From Paracyclopina nana (lineage: Eukaryota; Arthropoda; Copepoda; Cyclopoida; Cyclopettidae), in the NCBI GenBank assembly GCA_019096065.1, contig JAGUCH010000008.1, forward strand, positions 2,857,001 to 2,921,000: 64,000 nucleotides of DNA, written 5' to 3'. How positions within the stretch are numbered: the first letter of the stretch is position 1; every line of letters starts with the position of its first letter. The position numbers and the translations under genes were made by a program. Shown one piece after another: positions 1 through 12,341 of the stretch. A model generated the notes under the pieces. The model was not told the DNA's origin. It ran no database searches and worked only from the letters and a program-made list of their open reading frames with translations.

Positions 1-834
1 CCCTTTTGAATTTTCAAGCTTTGAACCTTCTCACGTAGCAGGCTAGAGCCCAAGAATGGCCTTCACGTGAGAAACAACATCTGGTGACCTAGCTTTCATA
101 TGGTCAAAGAGTGGTAGCTCGAGCCGTAAATACAGTTTTATGTTGCACACTTCGCCCTCCTCCAGGGTAATTCATTGAAACAAAAATTACGAGCAATTTC
201 CTCGCTGATGCTGCCTGCCTGCCCGCGTATATTTTAGCACCTCAAACCGATTGCTTTTTCTGCGAACTAGGTATATGTATTTTCTAGGGCTCCTACTTTT
301 CGGTCTTGTGGCCTTTTTTTCACCGCGAAACTTTTTGCACGGTGTGCACGGTTGCTGAGAGGAGCTAAATCTTATTTTCGATGAGACGAGCATCTCCAAA
401 ACCAATAAAAGTCCCAACCTGACAATACTCGTTTCACCGTAATTGAGCAACTTTTATCCCTTAGCTAAACTTCTTTACTTAGATCCTCAAAGCACTGGCT
501 TATACCAATTCACTGTAATTTATAATCAGGGTAGATTATAAAAGGCCCAAGACAAATGAGGATTCTTTAAAATATGGAAATTATTTTAAGGAATAATTTT
601 ATTTATTTTGGAGGCATGGAAAAGGTGGTTGGTCGGGATGATGAAATATCTGCTATACTAGTTTGCTACTGCAAGAGTACACATGCCCTCGAGCCACAAA
701 GCTAAGTGGCTATTCGCAAAAAGTGCAAACTTTCCTGCTAGAATCAAAAGGCTTTTCGCTTGTTTGAAGTTTTCGTAGATAGGGATGGTATTTTTTCCCT
801 CTGCAACATCTACGATAATCTAATTAAAGCTTAC
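1..834. other. Intron or 3' flank of the Beat-like gene
   Basis: No exon is supported here. A minus-strand ORF at 187-450 has a short hydrophobic patch, but no splice acceptor in the right phase joins it convincingly to the exon ending at 835. Confidence 0.5.
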
Positions 835-1072
835 CCGCTTTTTCGATCTCAATGTCGTCTCCCGAAGTCATGACGGAGGCGTATTTTGGCTTTTCTTGCA
901 GTAGAGTCACTTCAGCACTTTTCCAGTAAAACCTGGCTATGGATGCCAAACATTTGAGCTGCACTCGGTTGTTGTTGTTGACAAAATGGTTGGAGGTAAG
1001 CGGAAAAGAAAGCCCCAACTTTGGCGGACTTGTGTCGGTATGCGAATAGCGTCGCAAATATACATCATTGGC
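835..1072 (-). CDS. Beat-family Ig protein, exon for second half of Ig domain 2
   Basis: This exon encodes the second half of Ig domain 2. It contains LGLSFPL, a short Asn-rich insert (NNNN), and VQLKCLASIARFYW with the domain's second cysteine, which matches the Beat pattern RLKC(V/L)A-IA-YW. The acceptor ends TGTCATGCAG at 1073 and the donor is GTAAGC from 834. It starts in phase 0 and ends in phase 1, so a further exon beginning with two codon bases must lie to the left. No convincing C-terminal or GPI-anchor exon is visible between 1 and 834, so the gene probably continues outside the window. Confidence 0.85.
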
Positions 1073-1979
1073 CTGCATGACAAATAAAAATATCAGTTCC
1101 TATACCACATGCTTACATCTCAAACTGCTACACAAGACGTCATGCCATTTTGGAAAGGGAACAAAAACTCGGGATTGTCGAGTTTGCAGTACAATGCGGC
1201 GGTACGAAAATCAATTCACTTTGCCCCATAAATCTCACATCTGTGCTTTGGCATATAAAAGTTAATGCTCTCAAAAATATGTGAGGAGCCATGGCTACAT
1301 GTGGAGAGTAAGCACCACGACTGCCCCGTTCATCTACGCCAATAACTCCATAGGAAACTGCGCAAAAAAAACTTGAGACAAATGCTAAATGGGGAAAAAA
1401 TCAGATCGACTCTTAGCCAAACTTGCAAATAAACTACATCATAATTACTACAAATTGGTGTATTGTATAGCAAATATTTTCAGTTCAAAATAAGGTAACA
1501 TTTTGCCTTTTGGACTACAAACTTGTAGAAAGCAAGTTTTGCCATGAAAAATGATGATAAAGTAAGTCAGGATTGCCACATTTGTCCATGAAAACGCTGC
1601 TCGGACTCCAAGCTGAACTTGTTGATACAAATCAGCAGGAAGAATCACTTTTGGATTTTCCTTGGAGTTTCCTTAAAATCTTACGACAGCCTTAAACGAA
1701 ATGCTTAAGTTTTCGTACTTCTGATTAATCAAAACACTTCTAGCTCACATGACCAGGTCAGAAAAGTGGTCTAATTGAAGCTATGAAAAGTCAGTAAAAT
1801 GGTCAGTTCTGAAATAGGAGGCTTAAGTAAAACGCAATTTGACGGAAGGAAAAAATTTCCTTGGTAGGTGAACACAGCATTAAAGCCATAATTTATACAT
1901 GATCAAGGCATACAGTTTGGAGGAAACTAGGTCATATACTACCATGAAAGTCCATAGGAAAAGACCCAAGGAAACTTAC
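1073..1979 (-). other. Intron between Beat-like exons (Ig domain 2)
   Basis: A 907-bp intron with GT donor at 1979 and AG acceptor at 1073 on the minus strand. It interrupts the second Ig domain in phase 0. No other feature seen. Confidence 0.8.
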
Positions 1980-2113
1980 AGGCTCTCCATTGATGTACCA
2001 GGACAAATTTGTCGGCGGATTTGACTTCTGGGCTATGCACATGAGATCTGCTGTTTCCCCGACTTGATACTGCTTCCGCAGCGTCTCGATATTAGGACCA
2101 TCTCGAGGCAAAT
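1980..2113 (-). CDS. Beat-family Ig protein, exon for first half of Ig domain 2
   Basis: The exon opens with LPRDGP, the inter-domain linker, and continues into a second Ig-like half-domain with cysteine in DLMCIAQKSNPP and tryptophan in NLSWYINGEP. The CIA-SxPP-xLxWYINGE pattern is typical of the second Beat Ig domain. The acceptor is CTTTCAG ending at 2114 and the donor is GTAAGT from 1979. The 134 nt supply two bases to complete the preceding split codon and then 44 full codons, ending in phase 0 to join exon 835-1072. Confidence 0.88.
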
Positions 2114-4480
2114 CTGAAAGTGGGGCAGAAAAAAGTTGAAACAGGTTCTTGAGCAAGCAGAGCATGTACAAGTGGTGTCATGCAGTTTTTTGGCATCATC
2201 TCACGCAGCGTCGAAAAAGAGCCGGAAGCAAGCCTATTTTGAAGCATCCTTGAGCAGATCATCAGAGCTATATTTTTTGCTGATGCCCTGAACTTCCACT
2301 TTATGCTTGATTACTGCAAAACTTCGTCCTTCAAGAATGAATTCCGCGAATTTCGAATTTCAAGCCGCAGAAATGAATGGCCCAGCTCCAACAGGAAGTG
2401 AAAGCAGAATAAAGTACAATGGTACGTTGCATTGAGGGCCATTTTGAAACCCAACCACACTTTATAACTTTGTGCTTGTAAAAGATGTACCATTTCACTA
2501 TTTAAAAAGGGATTCTTAAAAAGCATTCTTGCCCCCTTCAAATAGATAGGCGTGGATGGAGAGCTGAGAAAAGGCCTAAAGCTCACTTTAATGGAGGCTT
2601 GATTACTCACTCAAGAAAATTGCCAAGTTGACGAAATTTTTTCGAGTGGAAAAGTGCCGCATCAAGTGTACTCAATCATGCATGAGAGATCCGCTTAAAA
2701 GTTTTCACTTTTTTGAACACTCCTATCGCCTCCCCTCAAATTAACGGCTGCTGTATTCCTAAGCGCTTGCTGAGACAGCCATTTTTTGAATGAGAAAAGC
2801 TGCTGCATCTTCAGGAAACTTGAATTTTTCGTAAGAAAATCTGGCCAATTTTATGAGCGAAGCTACCTGCTCTTCTGCACTGGCTGAAACAAAAGGAAAG
2901 ATCAAAGGCAACGTAGGTAATTTAGAAACTTCTTGACACCTTGAACCAAGCAAAAAGAAGTTCCCTAGCTACCAAAATGACATGTCAAAAAGATGCTTAA
3001 AAGTAATCCTGTCCAGTTTTTCCACTACCACTTTGGTAGAGGGGAAAAATACCACAAGTGGATTTTTTCGTAATTTATGAGTTTTGGCATTTTTGACGAC
3101 CAAGTGGTGTAAATAGTTCGGTAGTTTAAAGCAACATCAAAACAAATCGCTGCTCCCTCTTGCGGATTAGCATAGCACACTTGTTTTGCAGTAGCCTATG
3201 ATAACCTTCTGTATTTTTATCTGGTAAAAGGTCAAAATACGCTTGGATACTTTGCATGGTAACAAAAGGCATTCTTTGCATGCTCGTACTCATTTGGAAT
3301 GCTGTGTTGCTAAATTCGTGAAAGTACGCGCTGCATTTTGCATCGCAGATGCAAGAAATGAGGAAAAACCGTGTCAAAATGGAAAAATTCAATTCCTACA
3401 CGGAATTTCCAACTCAATTACACTAAAACACAATTCGTCTGGCGAAGGGAAGAGTTTGAAAATTTCCCCAAAGAGAAAGATACTTCCCGTAATGATGATA
3501 ATCCTTTTAGTTGACTTTGTGTTCGGCAAAATAGAGCCTTTATTCTCTCTCTTCTCCACTCTGATGCTTTGTGCAAATAAACAGGAAGCTTTCAGAGAAT
3601 TTGCCCTCATTTTGCCTCTTTTATTTCTTGTCTAGTTTGCTGTTGCACTTCACCAAATGCTTCACAGTTTTTCCTATATACCGCGAAAAAAATCCAGGAA
3701 TTTTTCATACTAGCCACCTCGGCTGATAGAAGCTGCAGATATGTAAATATGCTCTTTTCAAATCGCTAAAATCCTCTGCCTAATTCTAAAAATGGTAATT
3801 GGAGCCAAGTGAGTGGAGGTAACTGACTTTTTCCTTCCAAGCACGTTCAATGCGAAATTGTGTAAGGCCAAAAATTGAAGAGCTGTAAAATACCGAATGT
3901 AAGAAATATCCATTCTGCCTTTTTCCATGTTACTCGGAATATAAATTGGCTAGATTACCGAGACGTTGATGGCTCGGCGATGCCTTTCCTCAAAGATGTC
4001 AATCTTTTGACTTTCACTGGAGCGTGAAGGCAAAATCTCAGTTCCGACATTACCAAGTTTTTAAGAGCTCTGTAGATATACTTCTACAACACAAGTTCAT
4101 ATCCTCGTTTTTAATACACATTCAAAAAAAGAAAGAAAGAAAGATGTGCCATGTATATTCTCAGTGAGGAAAGAGTAATCTGATATTTAAATAATGAAGG
4201 ATAATAATATTGCTTATATGTAGTATAAGCAGCAGTCGCGAGTTTAAAATTGACTATGCTACATTAATTTTATTGTTCTGAAAAGCCAAACAATTTCGAA
4301 GCAGCCGCAGAAGAAGAGGAAATAAGAAAAAGTGTCTCATTTTGCCGAGATATGGGCAATTGCTAGGACTCTAAAAAAGAAAGCCTAAAACCAGCCCGAA
4401 AAACTCGAGCTAATTTCAAATCGAGTACATTTAATTAAGAGAGGGCTCATTTACATCAGTTACGATTCCACCCAACTTAC
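2114..4480 (-). other. Intron between Ig domains 1 and 2 of the Beat-like gene
   Basis: A 2.4-kb phase-1 intron with donor GTAAGT from 4480 and acceptor CTTTCAG ending at 2114. It holds a short AAAG microsatellite near 4130 and no supported gene; ORFs such as 3243-3635 have no recognisable protein character. Confidence 0.8.
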
Positions 4481-4613
4481 CCACGACTGTCATGTTGGCA
4501 AATTGCATTAGTGCATAATATCCTGGAGTAACGGTGACTTCGCATAAGTATGTTCCAGATTGCTTCACCTGAACGTTTTCAAGCAGGACTCGGCTTTGCG
4601 TGGATGCTGTCAT
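4481..4613 (-). CDS. Beat-family Ig protein, exon for second half of Ig domain 1
   Basis: This 133-nt exon encodes the second half of Ig domain 1, including the typical SGTYLCEVTVTPGYYAL stretch with the disulphide partner cysteine of the preceding exon. The acceptor is a pyrimidine-rich tract ending CAG just above 4613, and the donor is GTAAGT at 4480. It begins in phase 0, matching exon 9749-9954, and ends with one base of a split codon that exon 1980-2113 completes. Introns inside Ig domains are usual for this family. The intron between this exon and 9749 is about 5.1 kb. Confidence 0.9.
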
Positions 4614-7600
4614 CTGCAAGCAAATAAGAATTTGATAAGAGCCTCCCAAAAATAAATTGCAGTTGTGGAGAAGAAGGTCTTGCCCCCAAATTGGCATATT
4701 CTAGTTTATGGGTGGAAATGCCCTGGTGCTGCAGTGTGTGGATTGTCTAATCTCATTGTTTGTTTCCCCTTATGTGTCTTTCTTGTGTAGTTTCAGCCGT
4801 GGGAAAGTTCACAACCTTTATTCTGCGAAAAAAGGGAAAGCATTGAAAGCTCTCTGTCTGTACTTTTGTCTTCAGCTATATTGGCCATAATCAGAGCCTT
4901 TTGAGGGTCCACGCGTTGTAAGCAAAAGAAGCAAGGCTTTTTGACCATCTTTTTCCACATAATGGAAAATGGACGAGGAGCCCTGGCTTTTGCTCCTCAT
5001 CGGTGCATTTTAAGGGCATGAAAAAATAATGAAAAAAGGAGCAGGAAAAGGAAGCTAGAAGCAATTTTTTTTGACCACGTTCAGCAGTTACATGCGAGAG
5101 GCACTTTTCTCGTCTCTCTCCAAAAATCTAAAAGAGTAGTCAGGTTCTTCCAGCTAACTTTTCTGGCAAAGCATCATGGTCACGTTGGAAATTCCTTTAT
5201 TTCCAGGCTGGGAATCCCGGATTTCATCAAGAAAAATCAAAAAGAGCCAGGCTATTAAGACTGGCAGCATTAAAAACGAAATCCACGAGTAAATCCTTCT
5301 TTTTCAAGACTTGCCGGAAGAAGACTTTGAATTTAATCAGAAGATCCCCAGAGCAGTTTTTCATAAACTATGCATGCGTCTTTGTCCTCGAAAATTTCCA
5401 TCGAAATAGCACATGGAAAAGAAACTTGCTACTTGAGTGTTTTTCTTACAGATTTTGGCCTCCCTGCTGCACTTATCACTAATGGAAAAATCTCAGAAGA
5501 ACGTCCAGTTTCTAGTTTCTCTACTTCCTAGGAAAAAACAGTAGTTGAACATTTTCACAGACTTTCTTTCAGGCTTCGTAGCTAAAGTATCTTTATATAA
5601 ATAGTCCACATATTTTAATGTGAACTGAGGGTCCAATTTTTGAAAAATCAGGCCTTGATATGAAAGAATTATTAATGAGTAAACCATGAGGTCACGAAAA
5701 AAGCTTTGTAAAAAGGCTTTCTACATTCCCATCAAAATTGGAAAGGGATCGTTGCTTTGAAATTAACCTACTTTCACTATCTGTATAAAGCGCACTTCCA
5801 TCAGCCTGAAGTCATTTGGAAAAAAAGCAGTTGAATTGGCCAGCCTCAAATGGAGTAGAAGTTGTGTACTACTATACCATAAAGGCGGAAACAAAAACCA
5901 AGGACGAGCTGGGAGGATGTTTTAGTGCCAAAAGTTTGCTAATGGGAGTGGGACATAGCATGTGGCCATGTTTTAAGTAGGTATAATGATGGGAGAAAAA
6001 GGATACCATTATTAGGTAGCCTTTGGTAATCTATTTAATGTGACAATGATCAGTAAATAATGTTTGTAGGAACTGCTCAAGGACTTGAGGGAAAGCCTAA
6101 GCTTCTGAAACTTTGGAAACCCAATATAGCCATCTCACTTAGCAAGCTAGAATCAGCCAAGGCTGGAATTAGCAATCAAAAATGAATCTGCTTTAAAAAT
6201 ATCATTTCCAATATGAGTCACCATCAAACCTTTGGATCATTCATTCCTCTTCTATAATTAAAAAAATAGTATAAACCAGAAAGACTAGCAGAAATCCATA
6301 GCTTTGATGATGAAAAAGATGAAAGTCAACAGATAGTTTACCTGAGTTCACAAAAATGACTTCTTGCAAAGTTGTGCTTCAGGCCTTGCCGCTCTGGTGG
6401 AGAGGGACACTCTAATGGCCTTTCTTCTCACATGTCCTAATTCTCTTTTGCCCCCTTTTTTGTGGGACCTTCATTTGTCTTTTGTGGTCCACTAGCTAGA
6501 TTGTCAACTGTTGTTCTTGACAATGAACTTTTTCGGGGGGGCACAAATGTAGTACTGCTTTATGGCCCGTTTCCAAGTGCTAATGTGATCAATCTTTGGC
6601 AGTCTGGGGAAAATCAAAACCAAGGTTCCGATTCAATTTCACTTAGTGCACTTTCTGCAGCGCATCAGATACTGAGAGAAAAGCTATCTTGAGTTGCACT
6701 ACGAGATTAAATTCATTAATGGAGAAGCAAAGGTATTTCCCCGTTTTTGCCCCATTCCATCTTCTGGCAGCAAAAACTGCTCGTTTGCTGCATACAGCCA
6801 AGCATTTCCCTACTGCCAGAGAAGAGCTGCGCCACAACACTTCAGACAAACTAAGACAAATTGAAGACCAACACCATAACATCCCAAACTTGCTTGAAAG
6901 CCCCAAACAGGTGAATCAACAAAATGTTTCCTATCAGCCTAAAGAAAGGGGTAAAATCTGGCAGGAATGCATTTTAGAAAGCCCTTTCAAAAGTGAGTCA
7001 AAACTCCAGTTGACTGCAGCCTGTACTTGGTTGGGATGGTAGCTTTTTAAGGGGAGGATGCACCATTCTTTATAATTTAGTTTAGGCTTACTAAAGCCAG
7101 CTTCTTTGAGTGCTTTCGCTGCTTTAAGGGAACTGCAACACGGCTTGGGTTTGCACGAGCAAGGGGGCGTTGATTTACACTCATCGATTGCGAAATTAAT
7201 CTCGTGACTGCACGACAAGCACAAAAGGGAACCAAGGAAGAACACTGTTAAGTGGAAGGCTTTAGACCGAAATCTAGGTGGCAAACACAGAGCAGCAATG
7301 AATGAAGTCTGTTTGACAACTTGCCTTCCAACAAGTTCTTGCAGAGCCAACTTTTCCCCCAGAAATTCGACATGATGCATCTTTGACAAGCAACCATTGC
7401 CTTCTTCCCAAAAATAGTTGGGAGGTCAGCAATATAGTTTATTAGCACTAATTTTCGGTCTTGGGATTCTTCTTGTCACATAGCTGTCATCAGAGAGTGA
7501 AAGTTTTCGCCCAAATTATGTGACAAAGTCTAAGTTTGACTTTCGGTGTGAACTTTCCCAAAAGGTTCACGCAAGATTCTGCTCATCCGTTGTGATTGCT

Positions 7601-9748
7601 GCTTGCTGCGCTAACATTTGCTACTTTTCATGTAGCCTCGAGAGAGCAATGTTTAATTAAAACATCTAAAAAACTATGGCAATATACTGCATTCTAGCAC
7701 TGCAATAGAAGTTAGCATTTGCAACTTTCAAGGGCCCAAGACGACAATTGTCAGCATTTGCTTGTGCTTCAATGAGGAAAGTAGGCATCTGCACCTCAAC
7801 TATGACAGTATATGTAGTAAGGAAGAATTCACTGTTTATTTTGTGAAATAACTCTCAATGGTGGCAAAGCTATCTATCTAGGTTACACAACATGACAAAA
7901 AACAATAAGTTTTAGCACGATATAGCAGCTTGCATGCAAATCATGAAAATCTAAGCAGCCAACCATCTGATTAGACAAGGTCATGAAGAGGTGCCAAAGT
8001 TGGTCGAGCAATATAATTACTGCTCTGTGCGAAGACTGAGTGACATAACGCATACCAAGAAGGCAAAATGAAGCTTCTTCTTCTTGTGTATGGGATATTA
8101 AACGCGTGATCTGCTTAATTTAGTGTCAGACTTCATTATTAATATGCTAACATGCAGTTTATGTATTCAAGGGACACTCCACTGCGTTCAGTCAATGAGC
8201 AGAGCCACCGAAGCAAATATTGCTCCATAAGGAAGCACATTGTATAATGCAACTTCTTGGTAAGCTAAGGTTTGGTGTCACTAGCCATTAGTACAAACGT
8301 CGAATGAGCAATCAGCCACTAAACAACAATGCTGTATTGGTTTATTCTTCAGCACGCCTTGAAGCGTGGCAAGGCTGCGGTCACGATACATCGTTGCTGA
8401 CTTTTTACCCCACAGGAACGACAAAAAATCCTTGCCTAAAAAGTGATTTGCTGACAGTGAAAGTATTAGGGAATTGAAACACGAGTCCATCAAGAGAAGT
8501 GGACACAAAAATCTGTTTTCTCAGCCTAGCATAAGTGAATGCCACGAAATGCTCCTGTCAATAAATATTTGATTTATCAATGCTAAAAGCATAAAGTGAA
8601 AAAATCCATTGTATCATGCAACTTTTAGGGGGAATTTATTCGATTTGGCCAAAAGCATGCCTACTTCTATCTGAGGAATTCGGCTGATCACTATTTAATC
8701 ATCAGGTCTGCCAAAATTACAGCTTATACAGATGTGTACTAGCTTTATGTAAACTTCTTACATAGGAGAAAGAGTGAGAAGCTCGCGAAAAACGTATGAA
8801 GAAAGTAGTTGGGTATCGGTTTTCCCATCAAGCAAGGTTATATCCAACACGCCAGGTAAATGATTATCCACTTAATGAGCTTTTTTCGACACTTTGGGAA
8901 AAGTGAGCCTACAAAAGCAGGGCTGTGGTTGGAGCCTTGGCTGTTTAAAGTTATGTGGCAGCAAAGCCCATTCGTAATCTTTTGGCAAGTGACTGTCATG
9001 CAGTCGGACAAATGCACTTTACCGTGCGAACGATTTGGCTTGGTATACCCACTATACCACTATTGCACACTACTATATAATAATGGAAGTATATTCATAG
9101 CCCGGCCCTCAACTTGACGGTTTACTTGGTTTCCAAATTCTTTTGTTGGCTATGTCGTTAGAGGCTTGAAAAGAAATGATGAATTCTGGGGCCAAAGCTA
9201 CTATGCTACTCGCAATAATGGAAATATGGGTACTTTTCAATAACAAAAAGTAGCATATAAAAAGTTTACGAGTAGCAGCACTTTTCCAATTTTCGCGAAA
9301 TGAAACAGAAACAGGGGCCTGTTTTTGTGTAAGCAAAGTTGGCAATTTTGCAATCCATTATTATCGCCAACGAGTGTTGCCACAGAAGGTAGAATAACCA
9401 TTTTAATTAACTGCATTCCAATACTTGGCAATCATTTTTAGCGAGGGAACTGCAAAGTGCCTTTTCGGACCGGAAGTTATGGTGGTGGTAAACTGTATTT
9501 GGCATTGACACTGATGGATCTTCTTTTACCAGCTCTGTTAAAGCATTAGAAACCAAGAAAAAAGTCCATTTATTACGCCACCAGCTGCTGCTGCTGCGCT
9601 GGATTCTACAATAAAAGGGGAAAAACGCTGCCAATCACAATTTCCTCCGGGGGAAAAAAGAGGCCTCTTTCAAATCGGGGATTTTCACGAGATTGGCTAA
9701 TTTTCCTCTCCACTTTTTTATGGTATGAAAAGGCTAAGCAATACTCAC
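4614..9748 (-). other. Large intron within Ig domain 1 of the Beat-like gene
   Basis: A 5.1-kb phase-0 intron between exons 9749-9954 and 4481-4613. ORFs inside it are short, lack domain signatures and run on both strands. No transposon ends were recognised. Confidence 0.75.
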
Positions 9749-9954
9749 ATTTATTTCCATGCCTTTGACAGGAAAAATCTTGATCACTGGATCCTGGTCT
9801 GGCATGTAACGATAAAACTCGTGTCGACCCTTGTACCATTTGACCGAATACAGCTTATCACCGCCCAAGTTGAAGCTGCAGGTCAAATCAGCTGTGTGCC
9901 CGTGCTGAATGTACTCGGGAATCCGCACTGACAAGTTGGACAGGCTGTCAATCA
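9749..9954 (-). CDS. Beat-family Ig protein, exon for first half of Ig domain 1
   Basis: This exon encodes the first half of an immunoglobulin domain. The cysteine lies in DLTCSF and the core tryptophan in SVKWYKGRHEFYRY, a stretch characteristic of the beaten-path (Beat) family of arthropod axon-guidance ligands, which are secreted or membrane-anchored and bind Side-family receptors. On the minus strand a pyrimidine-rich acceptor ends in CAG at 9955 and the donor is GTGAGT below 9749. The 206 nt begin with the last two bases of a codon and end on a codon boundary, matching the next exon at 4613. The family call is by motif recognition; the exact paralogue is not resolved. The upstream exon is not certain (see 62129-62255). 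Confidence 0.88.
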
Positions 9955-11118
9955 CTGCAAAAAAAAAATTGAATATTCTGATGAAATCCCACGGCTTTTA
10001 TCTGTACTACGTTTCCTTAAGAAAGTTGGTCTACTTTGGAAAGTTTCCTAATTAGAAAGGCATTTGTCAGCAATCAGAGAGAAATACTTTTTATTTCGGC
10101 TTAGGTCAATTTGGGAGAAAAACGTGCCACTTCGAGGCCTGTCACATTCCACTGTGCAGGAAAAAGTTAATTTTGGTCCTAGCTCTCCAGCAGATGAATA
10201 GGACTTATCCCTAAATGGATACAGCGTGTGGTGGCTAGTTATAAAATGGATACAAGTGTACGGCTAAAAATGCCCATTTATGCACAGAATTTATGGACTC
10301 TGGTGTACAACTACAAGCTATATTCTCAGAGGGGGCCGAATTTAATGCAAAGAATCCTCCTCAACTACCAAAAACCATGCTCAATAGAGCCAAGAAGAAA
10401 GCTGCCAACCTTGTTCGATACTTGCTCACTAATCATGGCTTTAAAACTGCAGTGTGGTCATGTCTCGCGTTGCACTTCTTGCGAAAACGTGGCCACAGCA
10501 GAAGCAAGAAAACAAAGGGAGATTTCTAAATAATTCCTCTCTGTATCTTTGCAAGGTCAGCAGCAATATTCTAGGTGAGGCAAAAGTTGTCTGTTTTACT
10601 TGGCAAAATGTACTACAAAGCAGATGTTGGTGCGGCGAAAACTTTATGGAAGAATGTGTACTGAAATTACAGCCGAAAGTTGCTTACATGCAAAATACTA
10701 CTGACCAAGATTGAGCTTTAAAGTGGGAAATCTCACCTTGGAGGAAAGCAGCGAGAAACCAGTAGACTTTGTTGTGCAGGGATTTCATTATTGCATCTGT
10801 ATGGCTTGCCGTCAACTTTTACAATTCAATCATTACTTATGTTGGGAGAAAAACTACGGTAGGCTTCTGCTTTCCAGGGTGCCGCAAATGGCAACCATCC
10901 CTCACTTTCTCCTCAGTTTTTTTGTTTTCCTTTTTCTTCTTCTGCCCTCGCTTCCTCTTAGGTCTTGAGGCCAACTTCCTGGACCCAATAAAATCTGCAA
11001 TCAGAAAAAATAGGTTGCCATTATTAGCCTGTGAAAAAACTGAGCATTTCCTCAAATGGGTTGAGTTTGTCTTGGCAGCAAGCTTTATGGAAAAAATGGA
11101 CCTTTTAGGGGAGCCATT
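9955..11118. other. Non-coding interval, probably intron of the Beat-like gene
   Basis: No gene supported. ORFs of 78-117 aa occur at 10228-11122 on both strands but overlap each other and show no domain. Confidence 0.5.
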
Positions 11119-11121
11119 TTA

Positions 11122-12020
11122 GGCCTGGATCAGCTGGTTATTTCACCGCAATTTTGAGTGCCGTAATTTCGATGCAATTGTCAACATAACAGCGATCAGC
11201 TGGTAATTGTAATCCAATTTTGGCTATGTGCAAAAATTACTTCTCTAGCAGGTTTGAAGTAAAACTTTAAGACCAAAATTCGAAAATGGGATCATTAGAG
11301 CTTAAACTATCAAAAACAGCCTCAGTTATGACAAATAAGGCCAAAAATTAGGCCAACTTAAATTGCAAAGGTTTGGTTGACTTTACTGTTAAAGTTCCGT
11401 CGCTGCTTTGCTCGCCGAAATTGCGCTGCAATTATCTGTAGTAGCTGATCCACTTAAATTGCAGCGCAATTACAAACAGCAGCTGAAATAGGAACACGTA
11501 AACAAGTCCCATATCTATCCTACCGGCGAATTATGTAACATTTTGGAGGTCCGATCGCTGCCTGCATCAGGCCTCCAATTTCTAATGAATCAGTTTTTCT
11601 CGATATTTTTTTTCACAAGGTGGGATTTTGTCAAGCGTACCTTGTACTTAGGGGAAGAAAGTACATATTTTATTGTAATTTGACCATATTTTGAGCCATA
11701 TTTTGCTAGTAAATCCAATTTTTCTGCTAATTTCGGGCTGGCTTTTGGGCTGGCTTTTAGGCAAGCCAATGCACCAATCAAAGGTGTTCCCAGAATGGCA
11801 TTATTTATAAAAAGTGGCTAAATAGTAAAAAAAGTTGGCTCTTTTTGGCCTGATTCTATTTCCAACAACTTGAAACACTTTTGAGGCACGGGTCAACTAC
11901 GCTCACGCGATCATGACGTCACGTTCACTGAGCGGACCTCCAATAAACAGTCAAAATCGCCGATTCGCTTCCCTATTATAACCGAAATTGCGCTGCAATC
12001 AGGACCAGCTGATCTAGGCC
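11122..12020. mobile_element. TIR element with TTA target duplication, copy 1
   Basis: The ends are inverted: the left begins GGCCTGGATCAGCTGGT and the reverse complement of the right end begins GGCCTAGATCAGCTGGT. TTA flanks both sides (11119-11121 and 12021-12023). A homologous copy at 58718-60407 has the same ends and also TTA on both sides. The 899-bp body encodes nothing recognisable and repeats ATCAGCTG and GCGCAATT subterminal motifs. A 3-bp TTA duplication with GGCC-start ends suggests a non-autonomous PIF/Harbinger-type element; that assignment is inference. Compared with copy 2 it carries about 480 bp of extra interior near 11492-11975. Confidence 0.72.
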
Positions 12021-12043
12021 TTAATTCAAGTCCAAGTAATAGA

Positions 12044-12333
12044 CAGAGCGGTAGATTTTGATGAGTGTATTTCGCTCTCAACAACAGCTGAACTTTTTTT
12101 GGAAAATAATTATCATGGTACAACTCAAACTCCGATTGGAACGAAAATTTGAGGCGTTCATGGTTTCTAAGTAAAGTTACCAAAGAAGAAATAAAAAATA
12201 GCATAACATTATATAATAAACGATGAAACAAAAATGGGCAGATGTCGTGCTACAGTAGGCCGGCCGGCCAACTTTAGGCTGTTTTTAGAACGGAGTTTTG
12301 AGAACGTTCTACTCATCAAAATCTACTACTCTG
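12044..12333. mobile_element. hAT-like miniature TIR element
   Basis: A 290-bp element. The left end reads CAGAGCGGTAGATTTTGAT and the reverse complement of the right end CAGAGTAGTAGATTTTGAT, both continuing into GAGT. Flanking 8-mers GTAATAGA (12036-12043) and GAAATAGA (12334-12341) differ at one base and are read as an 8-bp target duplication. CAGAG ends and an 8-bp duplication are typical of the hAT superfamily. No coding capacity. Confidence 0.65.
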
Positions 12334-12341
12334 GAAATAGA

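Noticed and set aside
187-450. Possible C-terminal exon of the Beat-like gene
   Set aside because: It has a hydrophobic patch, but no acceptor in the required phase with a pyrimidine tract was found.
640-834. Alternative last Beat exon after a very short intron
   Set aside because: The open frame would need a 34-bp intron without a polypyrimidine tract, below plausible intron size.
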